From Actinosynnema sp042752395 (lineage in GTDB: Bacteria; Actinomycetota; Actinomycetes; Mycobacteriales; Pseudonocardiaceae): a DNA stretch of 64,000 bases. This document shows positions 9,480 through 17,443 of this stretch, piece after piece. A model generated the notes under the pieces. That model made no database searches and had not been told where the DNA came from. It worked only from the letters and a program-made list of their open reading frames with translations. The stretch lies in assembly GCF_042752395.1 (NCBI RefSeq), contig NZ_JBHYXZ010000028.1, forward strand, positions 1 through 64,000, in the 5' to 3' direction. A program made the translations under genes and the position numbers. The first letter of the stretch is position 1; each line of letters begins with the position of its first letter.

Positions 9480-9740
9480 TCACAGCCTGGAGTTGATGCT
9501 CTCGGCCTGGGAGATCCCCGCGCCGAGGTGCTTCTGCAGGTCGGACACGCCGCTGACGACCTCGGCGAACCGCGCGTTCGCCTGCTCGACGTCGGCCTGG
9601 ACGCTGCCCTGGGTGGCCGTGCTGAGCAGGGCTTGCGCGTCCTCGGCCAGGTCGGCGGCCTGTTGCAGGGCGTTGACGCTCTGGCCCGCCTTCTCGACGG
9701 CCTGAGCGATCGCGTTGCGGACCTCTTCGATGCTGGCCAT
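9480..9740 (-). CDS. Small helical FtsK-cassette protein, 86 aa
   Basis: ATG at 9740 with GGGAG 5 nt upstream and AGGAGGGG a little further. The sequence MASIEEVRNAIAQAVEKAGQ, then QADVEQANARFAEVVSGVSD and ISQAESINSRL, predicts two amphipathic helices without cysteine or tryptophan. Similar short helical proteins encoded near FtsK-type genes are common in actinomycetes. It lacks W-x-G but has the length of ESX substrates. First gene of the tightly packed run to 6035. Confidence 0.75.
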   Translation of the reverse strand: MASIEEVRNAIAQAVEKAGQSVNALQQAADLAEDAQALLSTATQGSVQADVEQANARFAEVVSGVSDLQKHLGAGISQAESINSRL

Positions 9741-9767
9741 GTCGGCTCCCGACCCCTCCTGCGGACT

Positions 9768-9830
9768 GCCTGGGTTCCTATAGTTGAAAGTAGTACCTAA
9801 AGTTTCACGATTCACAAGCAAGATCGGCTG
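9768..9830 (-). promoter_or_regulatory. AT-rich promoter region of the FtsK cassette
   Basis: An island of unusually AT-rich sequence in this high-GC genome, just upstream of the 86-aa gene. On the minus strand it holds TTGTGA followed 16-17 nt later by TACTAC, and an alternative TATAGG. The exact start site cannot be fixed. Confidence 0.35.
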
Positions 9831-9877
9831 ACCGGGTGGGATGTGAAAACCACTCGATCGGGGCAGCGCGAACGATC

Positions 9878-10735
9878 TCAGTCGGGCACCGTCCACACGA
9901 ATGCCGAGGCCGGTGTCGCGGTGAGTTCCATCGCGGCGATGCCCGCCGCCGGCGCCGGCGCCGCCGACCAGCGGATCGACCCGGACGGGCCGGACCACTC
10001 GACCGGCGACCACCCCGAACGGCCCAGCGACGCCACCGCGTCGTGTAGCGCGACCGTGGGCGAACTGACGCTCGAACCGAGATCCATGTGCACGCTCAGT
10101 AGGTGCCCGTGCGGAGCCACCCGGGTGATCTTGCCACTGCGCGCGACCCGGCTCGCTACCGCCCGCGCTTGCCACTCGGCGCTCGCGGACCGGTCCGTGG
10201 CCACGTCGACGCGCAACGACAGCCGGGTCTCCGACCCCGGGTCGGCGGTGATCACCCGTTCGGGCGCGGGCGTGTCCGTCGAACGGCCCTGCGGCTCGCG
10301 GTCCCGCCCGGCGTCGGGCGCGCCGGCCTCCCGGGTGTGGTGCTGCTGCGAGGGGTCGCCGCCCGCCCACGCCTCGACCAGCAGCCGCTCCGCGCCCGGC
10401 ACCAGGGGGTCGAGCAGCGCGGGGTCCTCCAGCACGGTCCACGCGGTCGGCGGCTCGCACGCCACCCGCGGGGTGGGGAACTCGTCGCCGAGCTGCCGCA
10501 CGAACGCGCGCACCGCCCGCGCCAGCGCGCCGGCCACGTTGCCCGACGCCCGCTCGCCGCTGACCCGGCTGATCGTGACCGACCAGCAGCCGGGTTCCTC
10601 GTCGGAGCAGTCGAAGGCGCGCACGACCCGCCCGCCGACCCGGCGCAGCAGTGCGGCGCAGGCGGCGCGCGCCTGCTGCTCGTCGTCGGCCGCCACCACC
10701 GCGGTGATCAGCAGCTCAAGGTCCTCTACCACCAT
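9878..10735 (-). CDS. Hypothetical protein, 285 aa, upstream of the FtsK cassette
   Basis: Soluble protein with a mixed N-terminal domain (LELLITAVVAADDEQQARAAC... GCWSVTISRV), a Pro/Gln/Arg-rich linker around residues 125-165, and a beta-rich C-terminal domain (HGHLLSVHMDLGSS... ELTATPASAFVWTV). The two halves may be duplicated copies of one small alpha-beta fold. ATG at 10735. It lies on the same strand as the FtsK run but 137 bp away, with a separate promoter between, so membership of the cassette is inferred from orientation and proximity. Confidence 0.65.
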   Translation of the reverse strand: MVVEDLELLITAVVAADDEQQARAACAALLRRVGGRVVRAFDCSDEEPGCWSVTISRVSGERASGNVAGALARAVRAFVRQLGDEFPTPRVACEPPTAWTVLEDPALLDPLVPGAERLLVEAWAGGDPSQQHHTREAGAPDAGRDREPQGRSTDTPAPERVITADPGSETRLSLRVDVATDRSASAEWQARAVASRVARSGKITRVAPHGHLLSVHMDLGSSVSSPTVALHDAVASLGRSGWSPVEWSGPSGSIRWSAAPAPAAGIAAMELTATPASAFVWTVPD

Positions 10736-10954
10736 CTCGGGAACGAATTGTCCACGACACGCCTGTTGCGCGTGAGGGTGCCACTGATGTCACCCATAAG
10801 CAGGGACTTGCGCCCACCCCTCGTGATGTCCGCTGATCAGGCCGTTTTCGCCACTTCAACCTTCGTTCACACGATGCGGTCGGCGACCTCCGACGCGCCG
10901 CCGTGCGAGGTAACGATGTGAGCGCATGGCCAACGACACCAAGGAGGTTCCACC

Positions 10955-11359
10955 ATGCGCAGCATCATCCGACTGGTCGCGGCGGGCGCGCTTTCGCTCC
11001 CGATCATCATCGGTGCCGCGGGCATCGCGTCGGCCGACGTCGAGTTCGACCAGTCCGACGTGGCCGCCACATCGCAGGGCGCCAGTGTCTACGACCAGGC
11101 TGCGGGTGCCGACGACTACGGCAACTCCTACTACTACGAGCAGTACCAGCTCGCCGGTGAGGATGGCGCCGGGTCGTTCCTGGTCGTGTCCTGGGTGTAC
11201 GACGGCCACGCGGGTTACTTCGACAACTACAGCTGGTCCGGCCCCGATGGCGCGTGGACGGGCGACACCTCGGCCACCGCCGACGCCCCGGACTACTACG
11301 ACGATGACGACTACGACGGTGACGACGACTACGACGACGAAGACCACTACGACGACTGA
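10955..11359 (+). CDS. Small secreted protein with Asp/Tyr-rich acidic tail
   Basis: 134 aa. The start has one of the best ribosome-binding sites in the window (AAGGAGG, 6 nt before ATG). An N-terminal Sec signal (MRSIIRLVAAGALSLPIIIG, cut near ASA-DV) is followed by an acidic domain rich in Tyr and Asn, ending in a run of DDDDYDGDDDYDDEDHYDD type. Such Asp-rich tails often bind calcium or cell-wall polymers; this is inference. A strong hairpin terminator follows at once, so it is monocistronic. No known family is recognised. Confidence 0.75.
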   Translation: MRSIIRLVAAGALSLPIIIGAAGIASADVEFDQSDVAATSQGASVYDQAAGADDYGNSYYYEQYQLAGEDGAGSFLVVSWVYDGHAGYFDNYSWSGPDGAWTGDTSATADAPDYYDDDDYDGDDDYDDEDHYDD

Positions 11360-11368
11360 TCACTGACG

Positions 11369-11401
11369 GGGTGGGGCGGCGCGCCGCGTGCCGCCCCACC
11401 C
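11369..11401 (+). terminator. Hairpin terminator
   Basis: Perfect 12-bp stem (GGGTGGGGCGGC / GCCGCCCCACCC) with a 9-nt loop, directly after the stop of the Asp-rich secreted protein. There is no U-tract, as is usual in actinomycetes. Confidence 0.7.
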
Positions 11402-11416
11402 GTTCATGTCCGCGGC

Positions 11417-11447
11417 TTGACCTGGAGCGCGCTCCGGCGTGTTGGGT
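11417..11447 (+). promoter_or_regulatory. MerR-type promoter with 19-bp spacer
   Basis: TTGACC (11417-11422) and a weak TTGGGT (11442-11447) are 19 bp apart, with the dyad GGAGCGCGCTCC (11424-11435) in between. The long spacer with a central dyad is the layout used by MerR-family activators. The -10 is 6 nt from the ATG of the dehydrogenase, so the mRNA may be leaderless. No MerR gene is in the window. Confidence 0.5.
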
Positions 11448-11453
11448 GGTCCC

Positions 11454-12197
11454 ATGACGAACTTGCGGGACAAGGTCGCGCTGGTCACCGGCGCGTCGTC
11501 GGGCATCGGGGAGGCGACCGCCGTCGCGCTGGCGCGCGAGGGCGCGGCCGTGGTGATCGCCGCGCGGCGCGTGGAACGGTTGCGCGCACTGGAAGAACGG
11601 CTCGCGGGCGACGGCGCGCGGGTGCTGTCGATCGCGCTGGACGTCACGGACGAGGCCGCGTGCCGGGACGCGGTGGCGCGCACCGTCGAGGTGTTCGGCG
11701 GGTTGGACGTCCTGGTCAACAACGCGGGCGTGATGCTGCTCGGCCCGGTGGAGGGCGCGGACACCACCGACTGGACCAGGATGGTGTCGACGAACCTCCT
11801 GGGCGTCCTGTTCCTCACCCACGCCGCCCTGCCGCACCTGGTGGCGCGCAAGGGTTCGGTGGTGCAGGTGTCGTCCACGGCCGGCCGCGTCGCCCGCGCC
11901 GGCACGGCGGTCTACAACGCCACCAAGTTCGGCGTCAACGCGTTCAGCGAGGCCCTGCGCCAGGAGGTGACCCAGCGCGGGGTGCGGGTCGTCGTGGTCG
12001 AGCCCGGTGTCGTGGAGACCGAGCTGCGCGAGCACATCACGAACCAGGCGGCCAAGGAGGACATCACCGCGCGGGCGCGGGCGATGCGGCAGCTCCAGGC
12101 GGAGGACGTGGCCGCCGCAGTGTGCTACGCCGTGACGCAGCCGGACCACGTGTCGGTCAACGAGATCCTGGTGCGGCCGACCGACCAGCCCTGGTGA
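11454..12197 (+). CDS. SDR-family NAD(P)-dependent oxidoreductase
   Basis: 247-aa classical short-chain dehydrogenase. The cofactor motif TGASSGIG is at about residues 12-19, NNAG at about 87-90, the catalytic Ser in VQVSSTAGR (about 140) and YNATK (Tyr/Lys about 155-159). The ATG at 11454 (MTNLRDKVALVTG) is preferred over the GTG at 11439 because the MerR-like promoter ends 6 nt before it. Substrate unknown. Confidence 0.9.
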   Translation: MTNLRDKVALVTGASSGIGEATAVALAREGAAVVIAARRVERLRALEERLAGDGARVLSIALDVTDEAACRDAVARTVEVFGGLDVLVNNAGVMLLGPVEGADTTDWTRMVSTNLLGVLFLTHAALPHLVARKGSVVQVSSTAGRVARAGTAVYNATKFGVNAFSEALRQEVTQRGVRVVVVEPGVVETELREHITNQAAKEDITARARAMRQLQAEDVAAAVCYAVTQPDHVSVNEILVRPTDQPW

Positions 12198-12204
12198 GCG
12201 CCCC

Positions 12205-12990
12205 TCAGCGCGGCCCCAGCACGCGGCGCGCGAACGCCAGCACGTCGGCGACCACCTCGGCCGAGTTGGTCTCGTGGAACACGTCGTGCCGCGCGCCGGG
12301 GTAGAGGCGCTCCTCGAACAGCAGGCCCCGCAACCGGTCGGTGCCGGTGCGGGTGTCGGCCGCCGGCACCCACTCGTCGGCGTCGCCGTGCAGCCACAGC
12401 GTCGGCAGGTGCTCCAGCGCGGGCCCGTAGTTGACCTGGTCGAGCGCGCGTTCCAGCGCCTCCAGCGTCTCCCGCCGGTACGGCCCGTGCCACACCAGGG
12501 GATCGGCCGCGTACCGCTTGCCGACCTCCGGGTCGCGCGACAGCAGCGCGGGGTCGAACGGCTCGGTCGCGGACTCCGGCGAGCCGAGCTGGTCCAGCCC
12601 CTGCCACGTGCCGAGCACCGGCGCGGACAGCACCAGCGCGGTCGGCGGGTCGAGCTGCGCGTACCGGGCGGCGACCAGCCCGCCCTCGGCGTGCCCGATC
12701 AGCACGGTCGGCAGGTCGGACGCGGCCGAGGCGACCGCGGCGGTGACGTCGGCCAGCACGCCGTCGAAGTCGGTGATCAGCGCGCGTTCGCCCTCGGAGC
12801 GGCCGTGGCCGACGAGGTCGGGCGCGACGACGAGCGCGCCCGCGCCCACCAGGGCCTCGGCCACGTCGGCGTACCGGCCGCTGTGCTCGCCGTAGCCGTG
12901 CACGATGACGGCGAGCCAGTCGGCGTCCAGGTTGGGCCAGGTGCGGACGGCGAGTTCCCCGGCGTGGCCGGGGACGTTGGACTCGATCAC
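12205..12990 (-). CDS. Alpha/beta hydrolase of the monoacylglycerol lipase type, nucleophile Ser missing
   Basis: 261 aa with the monoacylglycerol lipase-type oxyanion motif VHGYGEHSGRY (about 34-44), an acid residue in LWLHGDADEWVP and the catalytic His in PGARHDVFHE. The nucleophile elbow that should read GHSMGG reads GHAEGG (GCC codon), so the catalytic serine is replaced by alanine. It is therefore probably inactive as a lipase, unless this base is a sequencing error. The GTG start abuts the stop of the upstream lipoprotein gene, suggesting one operon. Confidence 0.85.
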   Translation of the reverse strand: MIESNVPGHAGELAVRTWPNLDADWLAVIVHGYGEHSGRYADVAEALVGAGALVVAPDLVGHGRSEGERALITDFDGVLADVTAAVASAASDLPTVLIGHAEGGLVAARYAQLDPPTALVLSAPVLGTWQGLDQLGSPESATEPFDPALLSRDPEVGKRYAADPLVWHGPYRRETLEALERALDQVNYGPALEHLPTLWLHGDADEWVPAADTRTGTDRLRGLLFEERLYPGARHDVFHETNSAEVVADVLAFARRVLGPR

Positions 12991-13596
12991 CTAGGCAGCG
13001 TAGAACGCGCTGATCTCGATCTTCCCGCCGGCGCACACCGGACCCAGGCCCCACTGGAGGTTCACCGGCTCGGTCTCGTCCGGCGGGATGGCCGCGGCCC
13101 GCGGCGCCTCGGCCTGGCACGGCCGGTCGACCGGCTCGTCACCGGTCGGCACGACGGTCCAGTGCAGGTTCGCCGCCGCGGCGGCCCCGGGCGTCAGCGT
13201 CACCGGCGACGGACCGGGGTCGGGGGTGCGCTGGAGGTCGGTCGGCAGCGGGTTGCCCGCGGCGTCGAGCAGTTGCAGGCCGCTGTAGCCGTTGACCGTG
13301 CACGGGGCCGCGCCGTTGTTGGTGATCACGAGCTTGCCGTACCGGTTGCCCGCGCCCGCGTCGGTCGGCTCCACGGCGCCCGCGAGCACGGCGGCGGTGC
13401 AGCGGCCGGCCGCCTGGCCGGTCGCCTGGCCCGACGACGGCGCGACCGACGAGGGCGGCACCGGGGCCGCCTCGGCGGACGAGGACGTCGAGGCGGGCGG
13501 CTCGACCCCGAGGGTCGACCGGTCCGCCGCTTGTTGGGGGCTCCCGCACGCGGTGAGCGCGACCGCCAGGGCGCCGAACGCCACGAGTCGCCTCAT
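12991..13596 (-). CDS. DUF4232-type lipoprotein
   Basis: 201 aa. ATG at 13596 with GGGAGGTG upstream, lipoprotein signal MRRLVAFGALAVALTACGS with lipobox LTAC, a Ser/Pro/Gln linker, then a DUF4232 beta-sandwich (RCTAAVL... NRYGKLVITNNGAAPCTVNG... GLQLLDAAGNPL) with paired cysteines. It is exported and anchored at the outer face of the membrane. The function of this common actinobacterial family is unknown. An ATG at 13680 is in frame but would bury the signal peptide. Confidence 0.85.
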   Translation of the reverse strand: MRRLVAFGALAVALTACGSPQQAADRSTLGVEPPASTSSSAEAAPVPPSSVAPSSGQATGQAAGRCTAAVLAGAVEPTDAGAGNRYGKLVITNNGAAPCTVNGYSGLQLLDAAGNPLPTDLQRTPDPGPSPVTLTPGAAAAANLHWTVVPTGDEPVDRPCQAEAPRAAAIPPDETEPVNLQWGLGPVCAGGKIEISAFYAA

Positions 13597-13693
13597 GTCC
13601 ACCTCCCGGCTCGGAACGGGTCCTTGTTCCCAGGACGTACCCCGGCCCCGGTCGGTTGGGTGGATCGGCGAGGAATTCACCGGATCGGGGGCA

Positions 13694-14794
13694 TCATTGA
13701 CGGTTCTCGACCCAGCCGTCCGGCAGCAGCGGCATGCCGGCGACGGGGGCCGTCCACAGGTAGGTCCAGCACATCCGCCCGTCCGGCAGCGCCACGCGCA
13801 CGCGGCGGTACTCGTCGCCCTCGTACTCGTCCAGCGCCGGGAGGGCCTCCTCGGGGCGTTCGAGGCGCAGCACGTGCCCCGGCACGGCGGCCTGGCCGAA
13901 GGGGTGGCGGGAGGCGTTCGGGCCGGAGGTCTCGGGCGCGGGGCGCAGCGCGGGGTAGCCGCGGCCGGTGTCGTGCAGGGCGCCGGGCAGCCGGGCGGGC
14001 TCCGGGTCGCCCACCACGAACGGGGCCACCAGGGGCCACGCGGTCGAGCCGGGCCGGAGGGTGCCGTACACGAAGAGGCGGTCGGGCCAGTCGTCCGGCG
14101 ACGGGTCGCCGTGCACCGGGGTCACGTCGAGGCCGTCGCCGTCGGCGGGCCGGCCGCCGAGCCGTCGCGCGCCGCGCTGGTCCACGTCGGCGCAGCGCAC
14201 GGGTCTGCCGTTGACCAGCAGCGGCATCCGCCGGGTGCCCGCGCCGGTGTAGGCCAGCACGGAGTCGACCACGGCCCCGTTGAACAACGTCACCCGGCCG
14301 GTGTGCACGCGCACGAGCCGGTACCGCAGGCCGCGCCCCTCGCAGCGGTCGAGGACGCGCAGCTGCTCCGCGGTGGCGAACCACACCGCGTGCTCCTCCT
14401 CGACGCCCGGCGCGGCGGCGAGGGTCGCCGGGCGCTGGCCGTCGGTCTTGCGCAGGCCCGCGGCCCAGACGGCGGCCAGGCCGTCGCACCGGGCGCGCAG
14501 CACGACCGCCGGGCCGGTCAGTCCCAGTTCCTCGCGCAGCCAGGTCACCTTGGCGGGGTTGGCGTTGGAGCCGTACGCCAGCACCGGCATCCGGCCGGCG
14601 AGCGGCGGTTCGCCGTGCCGGGCCAGCCACTCGTCCAGGTCCTCGCCGTCGGGCGCGACGCGCCACCCGGAGTCGGCGCCCGGGTCCGGCGTGACCGGCC
14701 ACCCGGCGCCGTCGAGGTGCACGAAGCAGTGTCCCGGCCGAGCTCCCGGATAGGGCTCGGCCGGGTGACTATCGTCGGTGAACGGCTGCGTCAT
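13694..14794 (-). CDS. Double-domain gamma-glutamylcyclotransferase-like protein
   Basis: About 366 aa with two GGCT/AIG2-like folds in tandem, each beginning with its substrate loop: VLAYGSNANPAKV (about 70-82) and LFVYGTLRPGS (about 245-255). The family removes 5-oxoproline from gamma-glutamyl amines or peptides. A Glu sits in each half as candidate catalytic residue (VLDRCEG, LDEYEGDEY). In-frame ATGs at 14818 and 14803 are alternative starts; 14794 (MTQPFTDDS) is chosen. Confidence 0.8.
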   Translation of the reverse strand: MTQPFTDDSHPAEPYPGARPGHCFVHLDGAGWPVTPDPGADSGWRVAPDGEDLDEWLARHGEPPLAGRMPVLAYGSNANPAKVTWLREELGLTGPAVVLRARCDGLAAVWAAGLRKTDGQRPATLAAAPGVEEEHAVWFATAEQLRVLDRCEGRGLRYRLVRVHTGRVTLFNGAVVDSVLAYTGAGTRRMPLLVNGRPVRCADVDQRGARRLGGRPADGDGLDVTPVHGDPSPDDWPDRLFVYGTLRPGSTAWPLVAPFVVGDPEPARLPGALHDTGRGYPALRPAPETSGPNASRHPFGQAAVPGHVLRLERPEEALPALDEYEGDEYRRVRVALPDGRMCWTYLWTAPVAGMPLLPDGWVENRQ

Positions 14795-14947
14795 GGCTCC
14801 CATTCTGGCAAACCTCACTCGGAATTCATCCGTTGTTGGTTTCTACGGAGTGGAAGAGGTCCGAGCTTTCGAGGCGTCCGGAGGGAGCTGTCTCGGGTGT
14901 TTCGGCCGAACTGGATCGCTTCACATCGGATGTGTGAACGTGACCTG

Positions 14948-15322
14948 TCACACGTTCTCGGCCCGCCGCGCGTCGTACTCCTCCTGTGCCGCCCGGAAGT
15001 TCGGCAGGTTCTCCTCGATCCAGCCGAACAAGTTTCGGATCTGCTTCGCCGCATGGGTGCCCAGCGGCGTGAGCGAGTAGTCCACCCGCGGCGGGATGGT
15101 GGGGTGGGCCTCGCGGCGCACCAGCCCGTCCCGCTCCAGCGCCTGGAGCGTCTGGGCGAGCATCTTCTCGCTCACCCCGGTCACCGCCCGGCGCAGCTCG
15201 CCGAACCGCTGCGTGCCGTCCAGGAGCTTGCCGAGCACCAGGCTGCCCCAGTGGCCGGTGGCGTGGTTCGCGATGACGCGGGAGGGGCAGTTGCGGTCGT
15301 ATACGTCACCTCGCGGCTCCAT
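14948..15322 (-). CDS. HxlR-family transcriptional regulator (QorR-like)
   Basis: 124 aa winged-helix protein with the HxlR pattern: CPSRVIANHATGHWGSLVL, then FGELRRAVTGVSEKMLAQTL (recognition helix), LERDGLVRRE and YSLTPLG. Cys15 near the N-terminus matches the redox-sensing cysteine of QorR/HypR-type members. It is divergent from an NmrA/QorB-like gene that it probably represses. The ATG at 15322 is 7 nt from a TACCGT -10 box, implying a leaderless mRNA; a GTG at 15331 is also in frame. Confidence 0.88.
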   Translation of the reverse strand: MEPRGDVYDRNCPSRVIANHATGHWGSLVLGKLLDGTQRFGELRRAVTGVSEKMLAQTLQALERDGLVRREAHPTIPPRVDYSLTPLGTHAAKQIRNLFGWIEENLPNFRAAQEEYDARRAENV

Positions 15323-15329
15323 GGCGGCC

Positions 15330-15410
15330 ACGGTACCTGGATGCTTTCCGAGTCGTCAGTACCTGACGTTCGGGTAGGTGCTTTCGAATGGTTAGCGTCG
15401 TGCCTACCGT
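15330..15410. promoter_or_regulatory. Divergent leaderless promoters with HxlR operator
   Basis: TACCGT -10 boxes sit 7 nt before both ATGs (minus strand 15335-15330, plus strand 15405-15410). Between them is the dyad GTCAG-TAC-CTGAC (15355-15367) and two related half repeats (GATGCTTTCCGA and GGTGCTTTCGAA). This layout suits one regulator controlling both directions. Confidence 0.6.
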
Positions 15411-15417
15411 GGGCCGC

Positions 15418-16218
15418 ATGACGACCTTGATCACCGGCGCGACCGGCCACCTCGGCTCCCTGATCCTCAAGCACGCCCTCGACCGCCTGCCCGCCGACCG
15501 GCTCGCCGTGTCCGTCCGCGACCCGGAGAAGGCCGCGGGGCTGGGCGTGGAGGTCCGCGCGGGCGACTTCGACGGCCCCCTCGCGGACGCGTTCGCCGGC
15601 GTGGAGACGCTGTTGATCGTGTCGGTGGACGGGCCGGACGAGATCCGCGTCCGCCGGCACCTGAACGCGGTGCGCGCGGCGGCCGACGCCGGCGTGCGGC
15701 ACATCGTCTACACGTCGGTGACCGACGCCGACACCTCGCCGCTGGGCCTGGCCGCGGTGCACAAGGCCACCGAGGAGGCGATCCGCGCGGTGGGCGTGCC
15801 GTTCACGTTCCTGCGCAACGGGATGTACCACGAGAACTACCTGCCGCAGGGCCCCGGCCCGATCGTCACGGCGGCGGGCGACGGGCGGATCGCCAGCGCG
15901 TCGCGTGACGACCTGGCGCTCGCGGCCGCGGTCGTGCTGAGCACGCCGGGGCACGAGAACGCGGTGTACGAGCTGACCGGGCCGCGGGCGTGGAGCTTCG
16001 ACGAGCTGGCCGCGGCGGCGGGCACGACGCACCGGGCGGTGGGCGCGGAGGAGCGCGTGGCCGGGCTGAAGGGGTTCGGGCTGCCGGACTTCCTCGCCGA
16101 ACTGCTGACCGACATCGAGGTGAACATCGGTCGCGGCGTGCTCTCGGAGGTCCGGCCGGACCTGGAGAAGCTGATCGGGCGTCCGCCGGTGGCGATCGAG
16201 GACGTCGTGCGGGCCTGA
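15418..16218 (+). CDS. NmrA/QorB-like NAD(P)H:quinone oxidoreductase
   Basis: 266-aa atypical SDR of the NmrA type. The cofactor motif TGATGHLGSL is near residues 6-15, followed by a QorB/YtfG-like core (VETLLIVSVDG, HIVYTSVTDAD, FLRNGMYHENYL). E. coli QorB reduces quinones with NADPH. It pairs with the divergent HxlR regulator, as qorB/qorR pairs do elsewhere. The ATG at 15418 fits the leaderless promoter; GTG-type starts at 15388 are less likely. Confidence 0.87.
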   Translation: MTTLITGATGHLGSLILKHALDRLPADRLAVSVRDPEKAAGLGVEVRAGDFDGPLADAFAGVETLLIVSVDGPDEIRVRRHLNAVRAAADAGVRHIVYTSVTDADTSPLGLAAVHKATEEAIRAVGVPFTFLRNGMYHENYLPQGPGPIVTAAGDGRIASASRDDLALAAAVVLSTPGHENAVYELTGPRAWSFDELAAAAGTTHRAVGAEERVAGLKGFGLPDFLAELLTDIEVNIGRGVLSEVRPDLEKLIGRPPVAIEDVVRA

Positions 16219-16324
16219 TTCCCGGCCGTGGCGCGGCTGCTCCCGGGGGCGGGGCGGCTGTCGCCGGACGACCGTGCGCGGTCGACGATCGGCGGCTGTC
16301 CGGCCGGCGTGCGCGGTCGGCCGC

Positions 16325-17311
16325 TCAGCCGTCGATGAGCAGGGCGGCGTCGATCTCGCGGTGGGCCTCCGGGTGCTCCTCCCACCACTTCGCGTAGCCG
16401 GGGTTGCGGGGCAGCACCGCGCGGTACGCCTTGGCCGCGGCGGTGAAGACGTCGTGGGCCCGCCCGGCGGCGGGCCCCTCGCGGCGGGTCGCCAGGAGCA
16501 GGTCCACCATCAGCGGCGAGCCGCGCAGCGGGCGGATGACGATGCCGTCGCCGCTGCGCGACTGCGGCAGCGCGAACGACACCGCCCCGTTGGTCACCAG
16601 GCTGCGGGCGGTGCTCGCCTCGTGCGCGTGGTGGGTGAACCGGGGCGTGAACCCGGCCGCCGCGCACGCCGCGAAGATCTGGAGCCGGTTGCCGACGAAC
16701 TCGTCCGGCGGCGAGACCCAGTCCCGGTCGGCGAGCTGCCCGAGGTCCACCTCCTCCTGCGCGGCCAGCGGATCCGTCTCGGGCAGCGCCACGAACTGCG
16801 GCTCGCTCACCAGCCGGCGGACCTCCAGCCCGCGCAGCTCACGTCGCTCCAACCCCTCGAACCGGTCCAGCACGGCGAGCTGCACCCGGCCGGACACGAG
16901 CAGCTCCAGCAGGTTCGACGCGCCGCGCGTGATCTCGGTGCGGACCTCCGAACACGGGATCACCCGCCGCAGCTCCTCCACGAAGTGCCCGAAGAACAAC
17001 GTGGGCACCCCGCCGACCAGCAGCGGTCCGGGCGTGCCGCCCCCGCTGCGCTGACGGGCCAGCGAGACGAGCTGGTCGACCTCGTCGAGCACCAGCCTCG
17101 CCGTGCCGACGACCTGTTTGCCCAGGTCCGTGGGCGCGGAACCGCCGGGCGTGCGGTCGAACAGCCGACCGCCGACGATCCGCTCCACGGTCCGCAACTG
17201 GGCGCTCATCGCCGGTTGCGTGAGCCCCAGGCGGGAGGCCGCCTTGGTGAGGCTGCCTTCTTCGGCTATCGCGCACACCGCGCGCAGGTGGCGCAGCTCG
17301 AGCTCGGGCAT
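16325..17311 (-). CDS. LysR-family transcriptional regulator
   Basis: 328 aa. N-terminal winged helix-turn-helix at residues about 5-65 (LRHLRAVCAIAEEGSLTKAA... QPAMSAQLRTVE... RLFDRTPGG), then a periplasmic-binding-like effector domain. It is divergent from a promoter with a GC-rich dyad (CCGCCAG-CC-CTGGCGG at 17341-17356), which drives only a 14-codon ORF. Effector unknown. Confidence 0.9.
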   Translation of the reverse strand: MPELELRHLRAVCAIAEEGSLTKAASRLGLTQPAMSAQLRTVERIVGGRLFDRTPGGSAPTDLGKQVVGTARLVLDEVDQLVSLARQRSGGGTPGPLLVGGVPTLFFGHFVEELRRVIPCSEVRTEITRGASNLLELLVSGRVQLAVLDRFEGLERRELRGLEVRRLVSEPQFVALPETDPLAAQEEVDLGQLADRDWVSPPDEFVGNRLQIFAACAAAGFTPRFTHHAHEASTARSLVTNGAVSFALPQSRSGDGIVIRPLRGSPLMVDLLLATRREGPAAGRAHDVFTAAAKAYRAVLPRNPGYAKWWEEHPEAHREIDAALLIDG

Positions 17312-17340
17312 AACGCTCTTCTATCCCCCTTCCGTATGAG

Positions 17341-17366
17341 CCGCCAGCCCTGGCGGGCGTCATAGT
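17341..17366 (+). promoter_or_regulatory. Promoter/operator divergent from lysR
   Basis: The perfect dyad CCGCCAG-CC-CTGGCGG is followed by a CATAGT -10-like box (17361-17366) and then a GGAGGAG ribosome-binding site near 17387. LysR proteins usually bind such sites to control a divergent gene. Confidence 0.4.
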
Positions 17367-17398
17367 TGGCCAGTCCCCACTGCTGCGGAGGAGAACAG

Positions 17399-17443
17399 AT
17401 GCGCCACCCGAGCCAGATCTACCGCACGAGCCGGATCCACTGA
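17399..17443 (+). CDS. Candidate 14-residue peptide MRHPSQIYRTSRIH
   Basis: ATG preceded by a strong GGAGGAG site, 14 sense codons and TGA, in the position where the target of the divergent LysR regulator would be expected. It may be a leader or regulatory peptide, a tiny RiPP-like precursor, or the stump of a deleted gene. No homology is recognised. Confidence 0.35.
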   Translation: MRHPSQIYRTSRIH

